NCBI GenBank assembly: GCA_038142205.1
Contig: JAYQJO010000001.1
Location: 2,108,001-2,172,000 of the forward strand
Length of the DNA stretch: 64,000 bases
Reading direction: 5' to 3'
Source: UBA7359 sp038142205
GTDB lineage: Bacteria > Pseudomonadota > Gammaproteobacteria > Eutrophobiales > Eutrophobiaceae
Shown: positions 1 through 8,497 of the stretch, in pieces
Numbering within the stretch: position 1 is the stretch's first letter
How the letters are laid out: each line of letters opens with the position of its first letter
Notes under the pieces: model-generated
Database searches by the model: none
Told to the model about the DNA's origin: nothing
Seen by the model: only the letters and a program-made list of their open reading frames with translations
Program-made: the position numbers and the translations under genes

Positions 1-143
1 TTTACTTTAATACCGGTTTCTGATGTAAACCGATCCAGCAAAGGTTTAACTAAGGCCTCTTTTCGTGCGGAATACACATTAACTTCCGCTGCATATACGC
101 TTTGTTGTAAGAACAACACGCTAATTAAAATAAATTTTTTCAT
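1..143 (-). CDS. Ferric-iron ABC transporter substrate-binding protein, N-terminal part
   Basis: About 47 codons are present; the gene runs off the left edge. The translation begins with a Sec signal peptide (MKKFILISVLFLQQSVYA, cleavage near residue 18). It continues as VNVYSARKEALVKPLLDRF, which is the conserved beginning of mature FbpA/FutA/IdiA periplasmic Fe(3+)-binding proteins. These capture ferric iron and pass it to an inner-membrane ABC permease, which would lie outside the window. The ATG start sits at 141-143 and the gene is 62 bp downstream of the siderophore receptor on the same strand, so co-transcription under the receptor's Fur-like control is plausible. The family call is by recognition of the N-terminus only. 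Confidence 0.75.
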   Translation of the reverse strand, partial: MKKFILISVLFLQQSVYAAEVNVYSARKEALVKPLLDRFTSETGIKV

Positions 144-205
144 TATTTCATCCGTTTCTTACTTGATGAGTTGAATCAAAATTATCCAAGCTTAACATAA
201 ACAAA

Positions 206-2319
206 CTAGAACTCTCCTCTAACTGTAAACATTGCATTGATCGGCGCAGCTACCGTTGCCTGGTGCGTACTATGCGCATTTGGGAAGTACGACTCGTTTG
301 TTAGATTTTCTATATTTAACTGAAGACGTAATTTCTTAGACACATCATAGTATGCCGCAGCATCAACACGTGTATAGCTTGGTAGAAATGCTGTTCCGCC
401 GTCAGTGATAAGAGAATCGTCTTGATAGATAAGACCTAGACCTAAACCAAATTTAGAAGTAAATTGATATTGACTCCATAAAGAAAACATATTCTCTGGT
501 AACTCTCGAGGCTCGGCTCCTGTTGATGTTTTCCCATCCAGATAAGTATAACCGGCAGTAAGGTAAAGTTGATCAGTCAAACTTCCTTGAAATGAAAGCT
601 CTACCCCTTCAATTTCAATACCTCTAATTTCGAATTGTTCGCCTGTCGTATTATCTCGGTCGGAACGTGTTTGTTCATTTCTGAATAGTGCAGTTGTCAG
701 ACTCATTCCCGCAAAGTCCCATTTTACCCCAACTTCTTTACTTTCAAATTCATCTGCATCCAGTTGATTAGCAGTGCCATTAATGTTTGCAAACTGCTCG
801 CCACTACGTGGCAAGAACGATTCGCTATAACTGGCGTAGAGAGAAATGTTTTCTTGTGGTTTTAATATAATTCCGGCACGTGGTGAAACTTGTTCATCCC
901 TGTTAGTACGAACACCAAAAGAGGTTGACGCTGGATCAACATTGTTAACTTCAATGTCAAAATTATCATAACGAGCGCCCAAAACGATGTCCAACCAAGA
1001 AGTAAGTTCGATCTGATCCTGAATATAAAGTGAATAGGCTTCGATCTCTACATTCGTATCATCATTAAGGTCAGAGAAACTATTGGTTGCTGTTGCACCA
1101 GTAGAGTTGATAGCAACACCATTAGCTAAGTTAAAACCGTTAATTAAAAATACTTCGTTGTCATCGTTCGTTGTGTCCCAAACGGCATTTAAACGATATT
1201 GATCTGATGAGGTATCGATGTATTCGCTACCAAACAATAAGGTATGCTCAATTCCGCCAGTATTAAATTCACCGACCAAGTTTCCAGATAGAATCAGATT
1301 CTGACGTTTCGTTATATCTTCGTATCCATCAATTGTAAATCTATCCGGTGTATTGGCTTGATCATAATCTGACGCGTAAAAGTTAGTATAAGTTTTATCG
1401 TAATCGCCATATGAAAAATTTAAATTACCTTTCAGATTCTCTGAAAAAGCATGTTCCACCACTGCTCGGAACACATGGGCTTCTATATCAGTTGAATTCA
1501 ACTCTGAATCACCAAAGACGATATCGTCAAACGCTTCAACAGGTTCACCGTTTGTACCTGTCGGAATACCACGGTCAATAAATCGCTGATGATTGATGTA
1601 CTCATAAGACAAGTCAATTACTGTCACAGGGCTTAGCTCAACTGTAATAGTTGGGTTAAAACCGAATCGGTCACCATCATAGAAATCTCTGTGATTATCC
1701 AGACCTTCATACATTGCATTAATACGTAATGCTGAGTTATTACTAATAGCAATATTGCCATCTAACTCAAAATTATGTTCAGCAAACGTATTTACCGAGG
1801 ATTTATAACGTGTAAACCGTTCACCAAGCCTTGCTTTTTTGGTTACCCTGTTAAGAATACCGCCTGTGCCACCTCGACCAAATAGAAGTGCGTTTGGACC
1901 ACGTAAAACTTCTATCTGTTCAACATTATATAAGGGCCGGTAATACTGAACATCATCGCGCGCGCCATCGATAAAAAGTCTGCTGTTGAACGAACGCCAC
2001 GAAAAACAACAGAATCCCTATGACCTTCACCCTGAGATGTATTTACGCCGGGCGTATAATCAATAATGTCACCTATACTTACATTTCCTCGTTGAATAAA
2101 TTCTTCTGACGTTGTGATAGAAATACTTTGCGGTACATCAATAATTGGCGTTGGTGTCTTTACTGAGTTGATTTTATCAAAAGATAAAAACCTCCCTTCC
2201 ACAACGATATCTGCTATTTCTATTTTTTCACCATTTTCTACCTCTTCTGCCACTAAACTAGTGTAATTAGTCAGCATCAAAAACATTGTCATTACCGATG
2301 CGGATTTTTTAGAAAACAT
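206..2319 (-). CDS. TonB-dependent siderophore receptor, broken by one frameshift
   Basis: Outer-membrane ferric-siderophore receptor of the FhuE/FpvA type. The N-terminal piece (1912-2319) has a signal peptide, a TonB-box-like stretch (EIADIVVEG) and the plug motif (DVPQSISI, DYTPGVNTSQGEG, FRGVRSTADF). The second frame continues with IDGARDDVQYYRPLYNVEQ, the LRGPNALLFGRGGTGG plug motif and then beta-barrel strands, ending in the typical terminal Phe (VRGEF). The frame changes in an A5 run on the plus strand at 1973-1977; one extra base restores a 704-residue protein of normal length. The reading frame downstream is fully preserved, which favours a sequencing error or very recent mutation. 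A Fur-like box lies about 55 bp upstream of the start. Confidence 0.85.
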
Positions 2320-2373
2320 CTATAAGCCCCTATTTATAAAACTAATTTATTTTTTTAAAAGAAAATCTTAATA

Positions 2374-2392
2374 TAAATCATTATCATTTATG
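2374..2392 (-). promoter_or_regulatory. Fur-like box upstream of siderophore receptor
   Basis: On the minus strand this reads TGATAATGATT within an A/T-rich stretch and matches most of the 7-1-7 Fur consensus TGATAATnATTATCA. It lies about 55 bp before the receptor start, where iron-dependent repression of a TonB receptor is expected. The match is by eye; no score was computed. Confidence 0.6.
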
Positions 2393-2434
2393 ACAAATGA
2401 TTTCAATTGTTCAACGTTGTCTTAGAAGAATCTG

Positions 2435-2456
2435 AAAAAAGGGCACTAAAGTGCCC
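2435..2456 (-). terminator. Rho-independent terminator
   Basis: On the minus strand GGGCAC-TTTA-GTGCCC is followed directly by a run of six T. It is the first strong terminator downstream of bfd, but it lies about 190 bp beyond the bfd stop. It could end bfd, a separate small RNA started at the Fur-like box near 2580, or both. Confidence 0.85.
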
Positions 2457-2572
2457 TAAAATTATCACCACAGAGGGTATTACCGTATTACGATAATTCT
2501 TTTAAATATAAAGCTGTTGAAATCAATTACGACAAACCAACAACAACTATTCAAATTCTTAATGCCTATAAA
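2436..2572 (-). ncRNA. Candidate Fur-controlled small RNA
   Basis: Between bfd and the siderophore receptor there is no credible ORF on either strand. Yet a Fur-like box (about 2571-2590), a possible -10 (TATTAT or TATAGA on the minus strand just upstream of the box) and a strong terminator (2435-2456) frame a stretch of about 135 bp read on the minus strand. Fur box, short non-coding transcript and terminator is the arrangement of RyhB, PrrF and NrrF, the iron-sparing small RNAs. No sequence similarity to those RNAs is claimed. The alternative is simply the 3' untranslated region of bfd with an extra Fur site. Confidence 0.35.
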
Positions 2573-2590
2573 TAATAATGAGAATTATTT
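2571..2590 (-). promoter_or_regulatory. Fur-like box without an assigned gene
   Basis: The plus strand reads AATAATGAGAATTATTTG, close to the Fur site upstream of bfd (AATGAGAATTATTATC). It sits downstream of bfd and about 250 bp from the receptor start, where a protein gene does not explain it. Confidence 0.5.
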
Positions 2591-2648
2591 GTATCTATAA
2601 TACGTATAAAACCCAACTACTTAAAATTTAATGGGTTATTGAATCAGA

Positions 2649-2846
2649 TTAATACGTAATGAGATCGGCTGATCCCATTTCTTTTTCTAATGCTTTTTCG
2701 AGACAGGATTTTGCTTCGCAATGACAAGAACCACAGTTCGTACTCACACCTAGCTTAGACTTCAAATGGTGCATGCAATTCGCACCATCCTTCACGGCCA
2801 TTTTGATATCGCTTTCTGTAACTGCATTACAAACACAAACGTACAT
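2649..2846 (-). CDS. bfd: Bacterioferritin-associated ferredoxin
   Basis: Small [2Fe-2S] protein that delivers electrons to bacterioferritin so that stored Fe(3+) can be reduced and released. The 65 residues start MYVCVCNAVTESDI, with the CxC pair at residues 4 and 6 and the second cysteine pair in NCGSCHCEA, matching the Bfd/BFD-like [2Fe-2S] fold. The ATG at 2844-2846 was preferred over an in-frame TTG six codons upstream because it gives the usual Bfd N-terminus and has an AGG ribosome site about 6 bases upstream. It lies downstream of two bacterioferritin genes on the same strand but has its own Fur-like box at 2898-2916, as expected for a gene induced when iron is scarce. Confidence 0.92.
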   Translation of the reverse strand: MYVCVCNAVTESDIKMAVKDGANCMHHLKSKLGVSTNCGSCHCEAKSCLEKALEKEMGSADLITY

Positions 2847-2897
2847 ATAAACCTGTTTCGACAATTCTCTAATTAACTTTAATGGTAATTCTAGTAG

Positions 2898-2916
2898 TAA
2901 TGAGAATTATTATCAA
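2898..2916 (-). promoter_or_regulatory. Fur-like box upstream of bfd
   Basis: The plus strand reads TAATGAGAATTATTATCAA, with both half-sites of the Fur consensus recognisable (GATAAT-like repeats in inverted order). It is about 50 bp upstream of the bfd start and downstream of the bacterioferritin stop. This suggests bfd is derepressed by iron starvation independently of the storage genes. Confidence 0.7.
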
Positions 2917-2987
2917 CAAAGTTTTATAAAAAACTTCTCTTTATTTTGTATTGTTTTTAGTTTCAGTAAGTTACGAAATTATGATGA

Positions 2988-3455
2988 CTACATTTTTGAC
3001 TGAAGATAGTTTTCCAGTCCGACTTTCTCAATCAATCCTAACTGGGTTTCAAGCCACAAGGTATGATCTTCTTCTGTGTCTTTAAGTAGTTCTTCCAGCA
3101 TTTCTCGTGTTTGATAATCACTTTCCGATTCACAACAAGCTATCGTTTGTTTTAAGTCAGTAATAATTCCCAATTCAATTTCAAGATCATTCTTTAACAT
3201 TTCAGGAACATCTTTACCGATTTTTAAATCACGACGCTTCGATAAATCAGGCGTGCCTTCCAGGAATAAAATACGTTTAATCAGTTTATCTGCATGGCCT
3301 GTTTCATCTTCCATTTCATGGCTGATACGCTCATAAAGTTCATTTAGCCCCCAGTCTTCATACATGCGTGAATGAATGAAATATTGATCGATTGAAGTTA
3401 ACTCGCCTTCTAATAGTTTGTTTAGCTGATTGATTACCTTGTTATTACCTTTCAT
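2988..3455 (-). CDS. bfr: Bacterioferritin, subunit lacking the haem methionine
   Basis: Iron-storage ferritin of the bacterioferritin family, 155 residues. The di-iron ferroxidase ligands are visible: E18, E51, H54, E94 and E128/H131 (E127/H130 in E. coli numbering), plus Y25. The haem ligand Met52 of E. coli Bfr is replaced by Thr (ETGHAD instead of EMKHAD), so a homodimer of this chain should not bind haem in the usual way. The gene follows the second bacterioferritin by 36 bp and is probably co-transcribed. Paired Bfr genes form mixed 24-mers in some bacteria; a mixed shell here is an inference. Confidence 0.92.
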   Translation of the reverse strand: MKGNNKVINQLNKLLEGELTSIDQYFIHSRMYEDWGLNELYERISHEMEDETGHADKLIKRILFLEGTPDLSKRRDLKIGKDVPEMLKNDLEIELGIITDLKQTIACCESESDYQTREMLEELLKDTEEDHTLWLETQLGLIEKVGLENYLQSKM

Positions 3456-3491
3456 TTAATTTTCCTGTATCTAAATATTTAAAACTGTAAA

Positions 3492-3956
3492 TTACATTTT
3501 CGATTGTAAGTAATTTTCCAGCCCTGTTTTTTCGATAAGCGCTAACTGTGTTTCCAACCAATCGATATGCTCTTCTTCGCTTTCAAGTATGGATTCGAAA
3601 AGCTCTCTTGAAACATAATCTTGTACTGATTCGCAATAATCTATTGCCTTTCTTAAATCAGGTATAGCATCCATTTCTAAAGCTAAATCCGCCTCGAGCA
3701 TTTCTTTCGTGTTTTCGCCAATACGAAGCCGCCCTAAATCCTGTAAATTAGGTAGCCCTTCCAGAAACAACACCCGCTCGATCAAGGCGTCAGCATGTTT
3801 CATTTCATCAATCGATTCTTTGTACTCATGTTCATTAAGTTCCTGCAACCCCCAGTTCTTGTACATCCGTGCATGAAGAAAATATTGATTGATTGCGGTC
3901 AATTCATTTTTTAAAACCGTATTCAAATGTTTAATTACCTGTTTATCGCCTTGCAT
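3492..3956 (-). CDS. bfr: Bacterioferritin, haem-binding subunit
   Basis: Second bacterioferritin, 154 residues, very close to E. coli Bfr (LTAINQYFLHARM; ESIDEMKHAD; EEHIDWLETQL). It has E18, Y25, E51, the haem ligand M52, H54, E94, E127 and H130. Thus both the ferroxidase site and the intersubunit haem site are complete. The ATG at 3954-3956 with AGGA upstream gives the standard MQGDKQVI N-terminus. A longer in-frame reading from 4019 adds 21 unusual residues and was rejected. It is the first gene of a bfr-bfr unit, and a weak Fur-like element (TTGATAATTGTTAG near 4045) lies upstream. Confidence 0.95.
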   Translation of the reverse strand: MQGDKQVIKHLNTVLKNELTAINQYFLHARMYKNWGLQELNEHEYKESIDEMKHADALIERVLFLEGLPNLQDLGRLRIGENTKEMLEADLALEMDAIPDLRKAIDYCESVQDYVSRELFESILESEEEHIDWLETQLALIEKTGLENYLQSKM

Positions 3957-4157
3957 GATAATTGTCCTAAAGAAATTTATTAGATAGCCGAATAATAGTA
4001 GGCAACACTCAGTTGTCAACAGTTTAAGTTATTGATTTACAATTGATAATTGTTAGCATTTACATTAGTTTATTCATTGAGAATATTACTTTTAGAAGAC
4101 AGTCGTTTAAGATAGCTTCATAATTACTTTACATGTGAAAAATACAGGGGAAGACTT

Positions 4158-4730
4158 ATGGACGTTTCCAGCATTATCTTTTTAGGCATCCTGGCAGCCG
4201 TGGTGATGTACGCCGTCACAATTTACAACAACCTTGTTTCACTCAAGCATGCTGTTTCCAAAGCCTGGGCGAATATCGACGTATTGTTAAAACAGCGTCA
4301 TGATGAATTACCCAAGTTGATTGAAACCTGTAAACAATACATGGCGCATGAGAAAGATACCTTTGAAAAAGTCATCAAGGCTCGCTCTGCTGTTTCTGCT
4401 GCAAGAGAAAAAGGCGATGTTTCTTCATTAGGTCCTGCTGAAACACAATTAAGAATGGGACTGGGAAACTTATTCGCGCTAGCCGAAGCTTATCCCGAAT
4501 TGAAAGCGAACGATAACTTTAAGCAGCTGCAAGCACGTATCTCCGGCTTGGAAGATGCAATTGCTGATCGACGTGAGTTTTATAATGAATCGGTTAATGC
4601 GAATAATGTGCGTATAGAGCAATTCCCAGACATCATTATTGCGCGCTTTATGAATTTCAGCGCGCGTGATTTACTTGAATTCAGCGATGAAGAAAAACAG
4701 GACGTCGATGTAAAAGCACTGTTCGGCTAA
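4158..4730 (+). CDS. lemA: LemA family protein
   Basis: 190 residues with an N-terminal hydrophobic anchor (residues about 5-25), then the LemA helical-bundle core with the family signatures YNNLVSLKHAVSKAWANIDV and KQRHDELPKLIETC. LemA proteins are membrane-anchored with a coiled-coil body; their molecular role is not settled. The start has a good AGGGGA ribosome site. The gene is 10 bp upstream of a GIDE-type membrane protein, a pairing seen in many proteobacteria, so the two products probably act together at the membrane. The product has no catalytic motif. Confidence 0.9.
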   Translation: MDVSSIIFLGILAAVVMYAVTIYNNLVSLKHAVSKAWANIDVLLKQRHDELPKLIETCKQYMAHEKDTFEKVIKARSAVSAAREKGDVSSLGPAETQLRMGLGNLFALAEAYPELKANDNFKQLQARISGLEDAIADRREFYNESVNANNVRIEQFPDIIIARFMNFSARDLLEFSDEEKQDVDVKALFG

Positions 4731-4740
4731 AGCACATAAC

Positions 4741-5694
4741 ATGTCCAATTTTTTTACTGACTTTCAAACATCAGTAAAAGCAGCGCCTGCTGATGATTTC
4801 TGGATATGGGCAGTCATATTAGTAGTGGCTTCCATTACCGGATTTTTTTTCGCTTTCAAGTTTATGAACAGTAAACGCATTATTGAAGATACACCGACTT
4901 CAAAAATTCGTTCTGCCGCACAAGGCTACCTGGAATTGATAGGTCATGGCCACTTGATGGATGGACAGCCTATTTTGTCACCACTGACCGGTACTTCCTG
5001 TACCTGGTATGACTTTAAAGTCGAAGAACATCGCCAATCCGGGAAGAACTCTAAATGGGTCACCATTAGAGAAAGCATTAGCGATGAATTATTTCTAATC
5101 AAAGATGAAACGGGGCAATGCATTATTGACCCTGAGGGCGCTCAAGTAACCGTAGCGGACAAAACGGTCTGGTATGGCAATACCTCTAATCCAATGGCAG
5201 GCACAGGCAGAACACAAAAGAAAAAAGGCTTCTTTTCTGTATTAACTAATAATAAATATCGCTATACCGAAAAACTATTACATCCTGGCGAAAGTCTCTA
5301 TGCCATTGGCTTATATAAAACAGTAGGTGGTGCAGGCGCGCACTTCGATGTGAAAGAAGATGTACGTGAACTTGTGCGTGAATGGAAAGCAGACACAGAA
5401 GCATTGTTGAAGCGGTTCGATACGAATAATGACGGCGAAATTGATTTGAATGAATGGCAGAAAGTCAGAGACGAAGCCCTGAAACATGTCATGGAAAGAC
5501 ACAGTGAAGAAAAAACATTGCCGCCTGTTCATATGATAAATAAAACCAACGATCGACGTCGGCCCTTCATTCTTTCAGCGCTGGCGCAAGATGATCTGAC
5601 CCGACGTTTACATATATACTCTGTATTATCGATTTCAGCTTTTATAATCTGCGGTATTCTTTCAACATTAATGATCAGCGCTCGACTAGCTTAG
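4741..5694 (+). CDS. GIDE-type membrane protein with EF-hand motif
   Basis: 317 residues. One membrane segment near residues 20-42 and another near 290-312 flank a soluble domain resembling the GIDE domain of mitochondrial MUL1 proteins (SAAQGYLELIGHG, SPLTGTSCTWYDFKVEEH). The RING finger of the eukaryotic E3 ligases is absent, so ubiquitin-ligase activity is not implied. Within the soluble part a single EF-hand-like loop, DTNNDGEIDLNEW, could bind Ca(2+). The gene directly follows lemA and probably shares its transcript. Its function is unknown; the membrane topology and the calcium motif are what the sequence shows. Confidence 0.8.
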   Translation: MSNFFTDFQTSVKAAPADDFWIWAVILVVASITGFFFAFKFMNSKRIIEDTPTSKIRSAAQGYLELIGHGHLMDGQPILSPLTGTSCTWYDFKVEEHRQSGKNSKWVTIRESISDELFLIKDETGQCIIDPEGAQVTVADKTVWYGNTSNPMAGTGRTQKKKGFFSVLTNNKYRYTEKLLHPGESLYAIGLYKTVGGAGAHFDVKEDVRELVREWKADTEALLKRFDTNNDGEIDLNEWQKVRDEALKHVMERHSEEKTLPPVHMINKTNDRRRPFILSALAQDDLTRRLHIYSVLSISAFIICGILSTLMISARLA

Positions 5695-5729
5695 CGCAGC
5701 TACTTAAAAACTAAAAAATATAGAATATT

Positions 5730-7766
5730 ATGAATAACCCACTTTTAAATAAGACAGGATTACCTGCGTTCGAATCAATCAAGGCTTCACATATTGAGCC
5801 AGCAATGGATGAATTACTTTCTGAAAACAGAAAAGAAATTAAATCATTATTAACAGCTACAAAAGATTACAACTGGGATAACTTGTTACAAAAATTGGAA
5901 GACATGGATGACCTACTTGGTCGCGCCTGGTCTCCTGCCAGTCATTTACACTCTGTTGCTGATAATGATCAATTACGCGAAGCCTATAATGCTTGTTTAC
6001 CCAAGTTATCTGATTACTCAACAGAAATGGGGCAGAATGAAGCGCTGTTTCAAGCTTATGAGACCATAGCCAACAGTAAAGAATTTGATTCTCTTAGCGC
6101 GGCTCAACAGAAAGTCATAAAAAATGCCTTACGTGACTTTCGTTTGTCCGGTATTGATCTCGATGAAGAAGCAAAAGAACGCTATAAAATCATCCAACAA
6201 AAACTTTCCAAACTACAAACCAAATTTGAAGAAAACCTACTTGATGCCACACATGATTGGAAAAAACACATTACCGATAAAACACAACTTGCTGGTTTAC
6301 CGGAGTCAGCTTTAGCTCTGGCGGAACAAACAGCAAAGAATGATGATAAAGAAGGCTGGTTATTTACACTGGACTTTCCTTCTTACATGCCAATCATGCA
6401 ATACGCAGATAATACTGAATTAAGAAAAGAGTTTTATCATGCTTATGTGACGCGTGCCTCTGACAAAGGTACGAATAAAGACTGGGATAATAGCGATGTC
6501 ATGCTCGAAATACTCAAGTATCGAACGGAAAAAGCAAAGTTACTTGGTTTTGAAAGCTATGCGCATTACTCATTAGCAACAAAGATGGCCGAAAACCCGG
6601 AAGAAGTCCTGAGCTTTTTAAATGATTTAGCCAGTCGTACAAAGAAATTTGCGGAAAAGGAATTTGAAGAGTTAAAACAGTTTGTTCATGAAACAGCCAG
6701 TGTAAATGAACTTGATGCCTGGGATGTTGCTTATTATGCAGAAAAATTAAGACAGAAAAAATTTGATATATCACAGGAAACACTGCGGCCTTATTTCCCG
6801 GTTAATCAGGTTATCGATGGTTTATTTGCCATTACTAATAAACTCTATGGTGTAACATTCAAACAACGAGAGGGCGTAGAAGTCTGGCATAAAGATGTCA
6901 TGTTCTTCGACATTCTTGAAGAAGATGGCAGCTTAAGAGGTAGTTTTTATCTCGATCTTTATGCACGGCAACATAAGCGTGGCGGCGCCTGGATGGATGA
7001 ATGCATCGTTCGTAAAAAAGCTGCGGCAACAATACAAAACCCTGTTGCCTATCTAACCTGCAACTTCACACCCCCAATTGGTGATAAAGAAGCATTACTA
7101 ACACATGACGAAGTGACCACTTTGTTTCATGAGTTTGGCCATGGGCTACACCATATGATGACCCGCGTTGAATTTAGTGGAGTTTCTGGCATCAATGGTG
7201 TCCCTTGGGATGCGGTCGAATTACCCAGTCAATTCATGGAAAACTGGTGTTGGGAAAAAGAGGCACTGGACTTATTTGCAAGACATGTTGATACAGATGA
7301 AGTGTTGGATGAGGAACTGTTCGGCAAAATGACCCGCGCGCGAACATTTCAGGCCGGCATGCAAATGGTTAGACAACTGGAATTCTCTTTATTTGATTTT
7401 CGTTTACACCTAGAGTTTGCTTCAAATGAATCAATTAATATTCAGGATTTATTAAATGAAGTGCGTAGTCAGGTCGCTGTTGTAAAAGCGCCGGACTTCA
7501 ATCGATTTCAACATGGTTTCTCACATATTTTTGCAGGCGGTTATGCAGCCGGTTACTATAGCTACAAATGGGCCGAAGTATTATCAGCCGATGCCTTTTC
7601 CAAATTCGAAGAAAAGGGTATCTTTGATAAGAATACAGGAAGCGAATTTTTACATTCAATACTGGAGCAAGGTGGCAGTCGTGAACCAATGGATTTATTT
7701 GTTGAATTTCGAGGCCGAAAACCCAGTATTGAGCCATTATTAAGGCATTCAGGCATTACTGCGTAA
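5730..7766 (+). CDS. prlC: Oligopeptidase A (M3 family metallopeptidase)
   Basis: Cytosolic zinc oligopeptidase that degrades short peptides, including cleaved signal peptides. It has 678 residues, almost the length of E. coli PrlC. The zinc site HEFGH is at residues 467-471, followed by GLHHMMTRVEF, SGVSGINGVPWDAVELPSQ and the downstream glutamate ligand, all standard for M3A peptidases. The N-terminus (NPLLNKTGLPAFESIKASHI) also matches the family. It sits in a same-strand run with lemA, the GIDE gene and an SH3-domain protein, 8 bp ahead of the last. No sign of truncation. Confidence 0.97.
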   Translation: MNNPLLNKTGLPAFESIKASHIEPAMDELLSENRKEIKSLLTATKDYNWDNLLQKLEDMDDLLGRAWSPASHLHSVADNDQLREAYNACLPKLSDYSTEMGQNEALFQAYETIANSKEFDSLSAAQQKVIKNALRDFRLSGIDLDEEAKERYKIIQQKLSKLQTKFEENLLDATHDWKKHITDKTQLAGLPESALALAEQTAKNDDKEGWLFTLDFPSYMPIMQYADNTELRKEFYHAYVTRASDKGTNKDWDNSDVMLEILKYRTEKAKLLGFESYAHYSLATKMAENPEEVLSFLNDLASRTKKFAEKEFEELKQFVHETASVNELDAWDVAYYAEKLRQKKFDISQETLRPYFPVNQVIDGLFAITNKLYGVTFKQREGVEVWHKDVMFFDILEEDGSLRGSFYLDLYARQHKRGGAWMDECIVRKKAAATIQNPVAYLTCNFTPPIGDKEALLTHDEVTTLFHEFGHGLHHMMTRVEFSGVSGINGVPWDAVELPSQFMENWCWEKEALDLFARHVDTDEVLDEELFGKMTRARTFQAGMQMVRQLEFSLFDFRLHLEFASNESINIQDLLNEVRSQVAVVKAPDFNRFQHGFSHIFAGGYAAGYYSYKWAEVLSADAFSKFEEKGIFDKNTGSEFLHSILEQGGSREPMDLFVEFRGRKPSIEPLLRHSGITA

Positions 7767-7773
7767 GGAAAAA

Positions 7774-8460
7774 ATGGTCAAAATTAAAAGTACTTTAATC
7801 AGCGCACTTATGCTCTTTGTGAGCCTTGCTCATGCTGAGACCGTTTATGTCATTGACGAACTGAAAATCGGCTTACATAAAAGTGCCTCCATTAACAGTC
7901 CTATCATCAAACTAATTACTAGCGGAACAGAACTGAGCGTTGTCGATCGTATAGATGATCTCGTGCATGTGAAAGACTCGGAAGGAAGCCAGGGCTGGAT
8001 AAACGAAAAATATATTTTAAATAATAAGCCCGGCAAAACGCGTATTAATGAACTGGAAAAAGAAATTGAGTTATTAAAGTCAGGCACGTTGATGACGGAA
8101 AATAATGATGACTCAGTTGAACAAAAAGAATTAATCCAGCAATTAAACTCAGAACGCCTTAAAAGCGGCGACCTACAGGCACAACTAGCTGACCTGAGAG
8201 CTAAAATTGCCAATGTTGATAGCTATGAGCAATTTGCCAGCACTATCAATTCATTAACAGAGAAAAACGAACAACTAAAAGCACAACTCGAATCATCTGA
8301 TATACATGTTGAAGCAGGTTCAGACTCTACGGTTTTTTCACTGCAAAGCTGGAAACAATATCTGTTTGCTATATTACTGATACTTATTACTGGTATGGTA
8401 GCCGGGGCGTTTGTCCTAGATTATTTTAATCGTCGCCGACATGGCGGTTTTCGAGTTTAA
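7774..8460 (+). CDS. SH3 domain membrane protein, TIGR04211 (YgiM-like)
   Basis: 228 residues: a signal peptide (cleavage after AHA near residue 22), a bacterial SH3-like domain (about 25-85, with WINEKYIL near its end), a long coiled coil (about 90-175), a transmembrane helix (about 195-217) and a short basic cytoplasmic tail. This order is that of E. coli YgiM and the TIGR04211 family. The SH3 domain would face the periplasm and may contact cell-wall material, which is inferred from the family. It begins 8 bp after prlC. Confidence 0.88.
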   Translation: MVKIKSTLISALMLFVSLAHAETVYVIDELKIGLHKSASINSPIIKLITSGTELSVVDRIDDLVHVKDSEGSQGWINEKYILNNKPGKTRINELEKEIELLKSGTLMTENNDDSVEQKELIQQLNSERLKSGDLQAQLADLRAKIANVDSYEQFASTINSLTEKNEQLKAQLESSDIHVEAGSDSTVFSLQSWKQYLFAILLILITGMVAGAFVLDYFNRRRHGGFRV

Positions 8461-8497
8461 TCTTAATATTCATTAACAACTTCATTTTTTTAAAGCC

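Noticed and set aside
2847..2864. TTG start six codons upstream for bfd
   Set aside because: It has no ribosome site, and the ATG at 2846 gives the standard MYVCVCNAV start with an AGG upstream.
4030..4065. Fur box in front of the first bacterioferritin
   Set aside because: TTGATAATTGTTAGCATTT matches only one half-site well; mentioned in the gene entry but not listed as a site.
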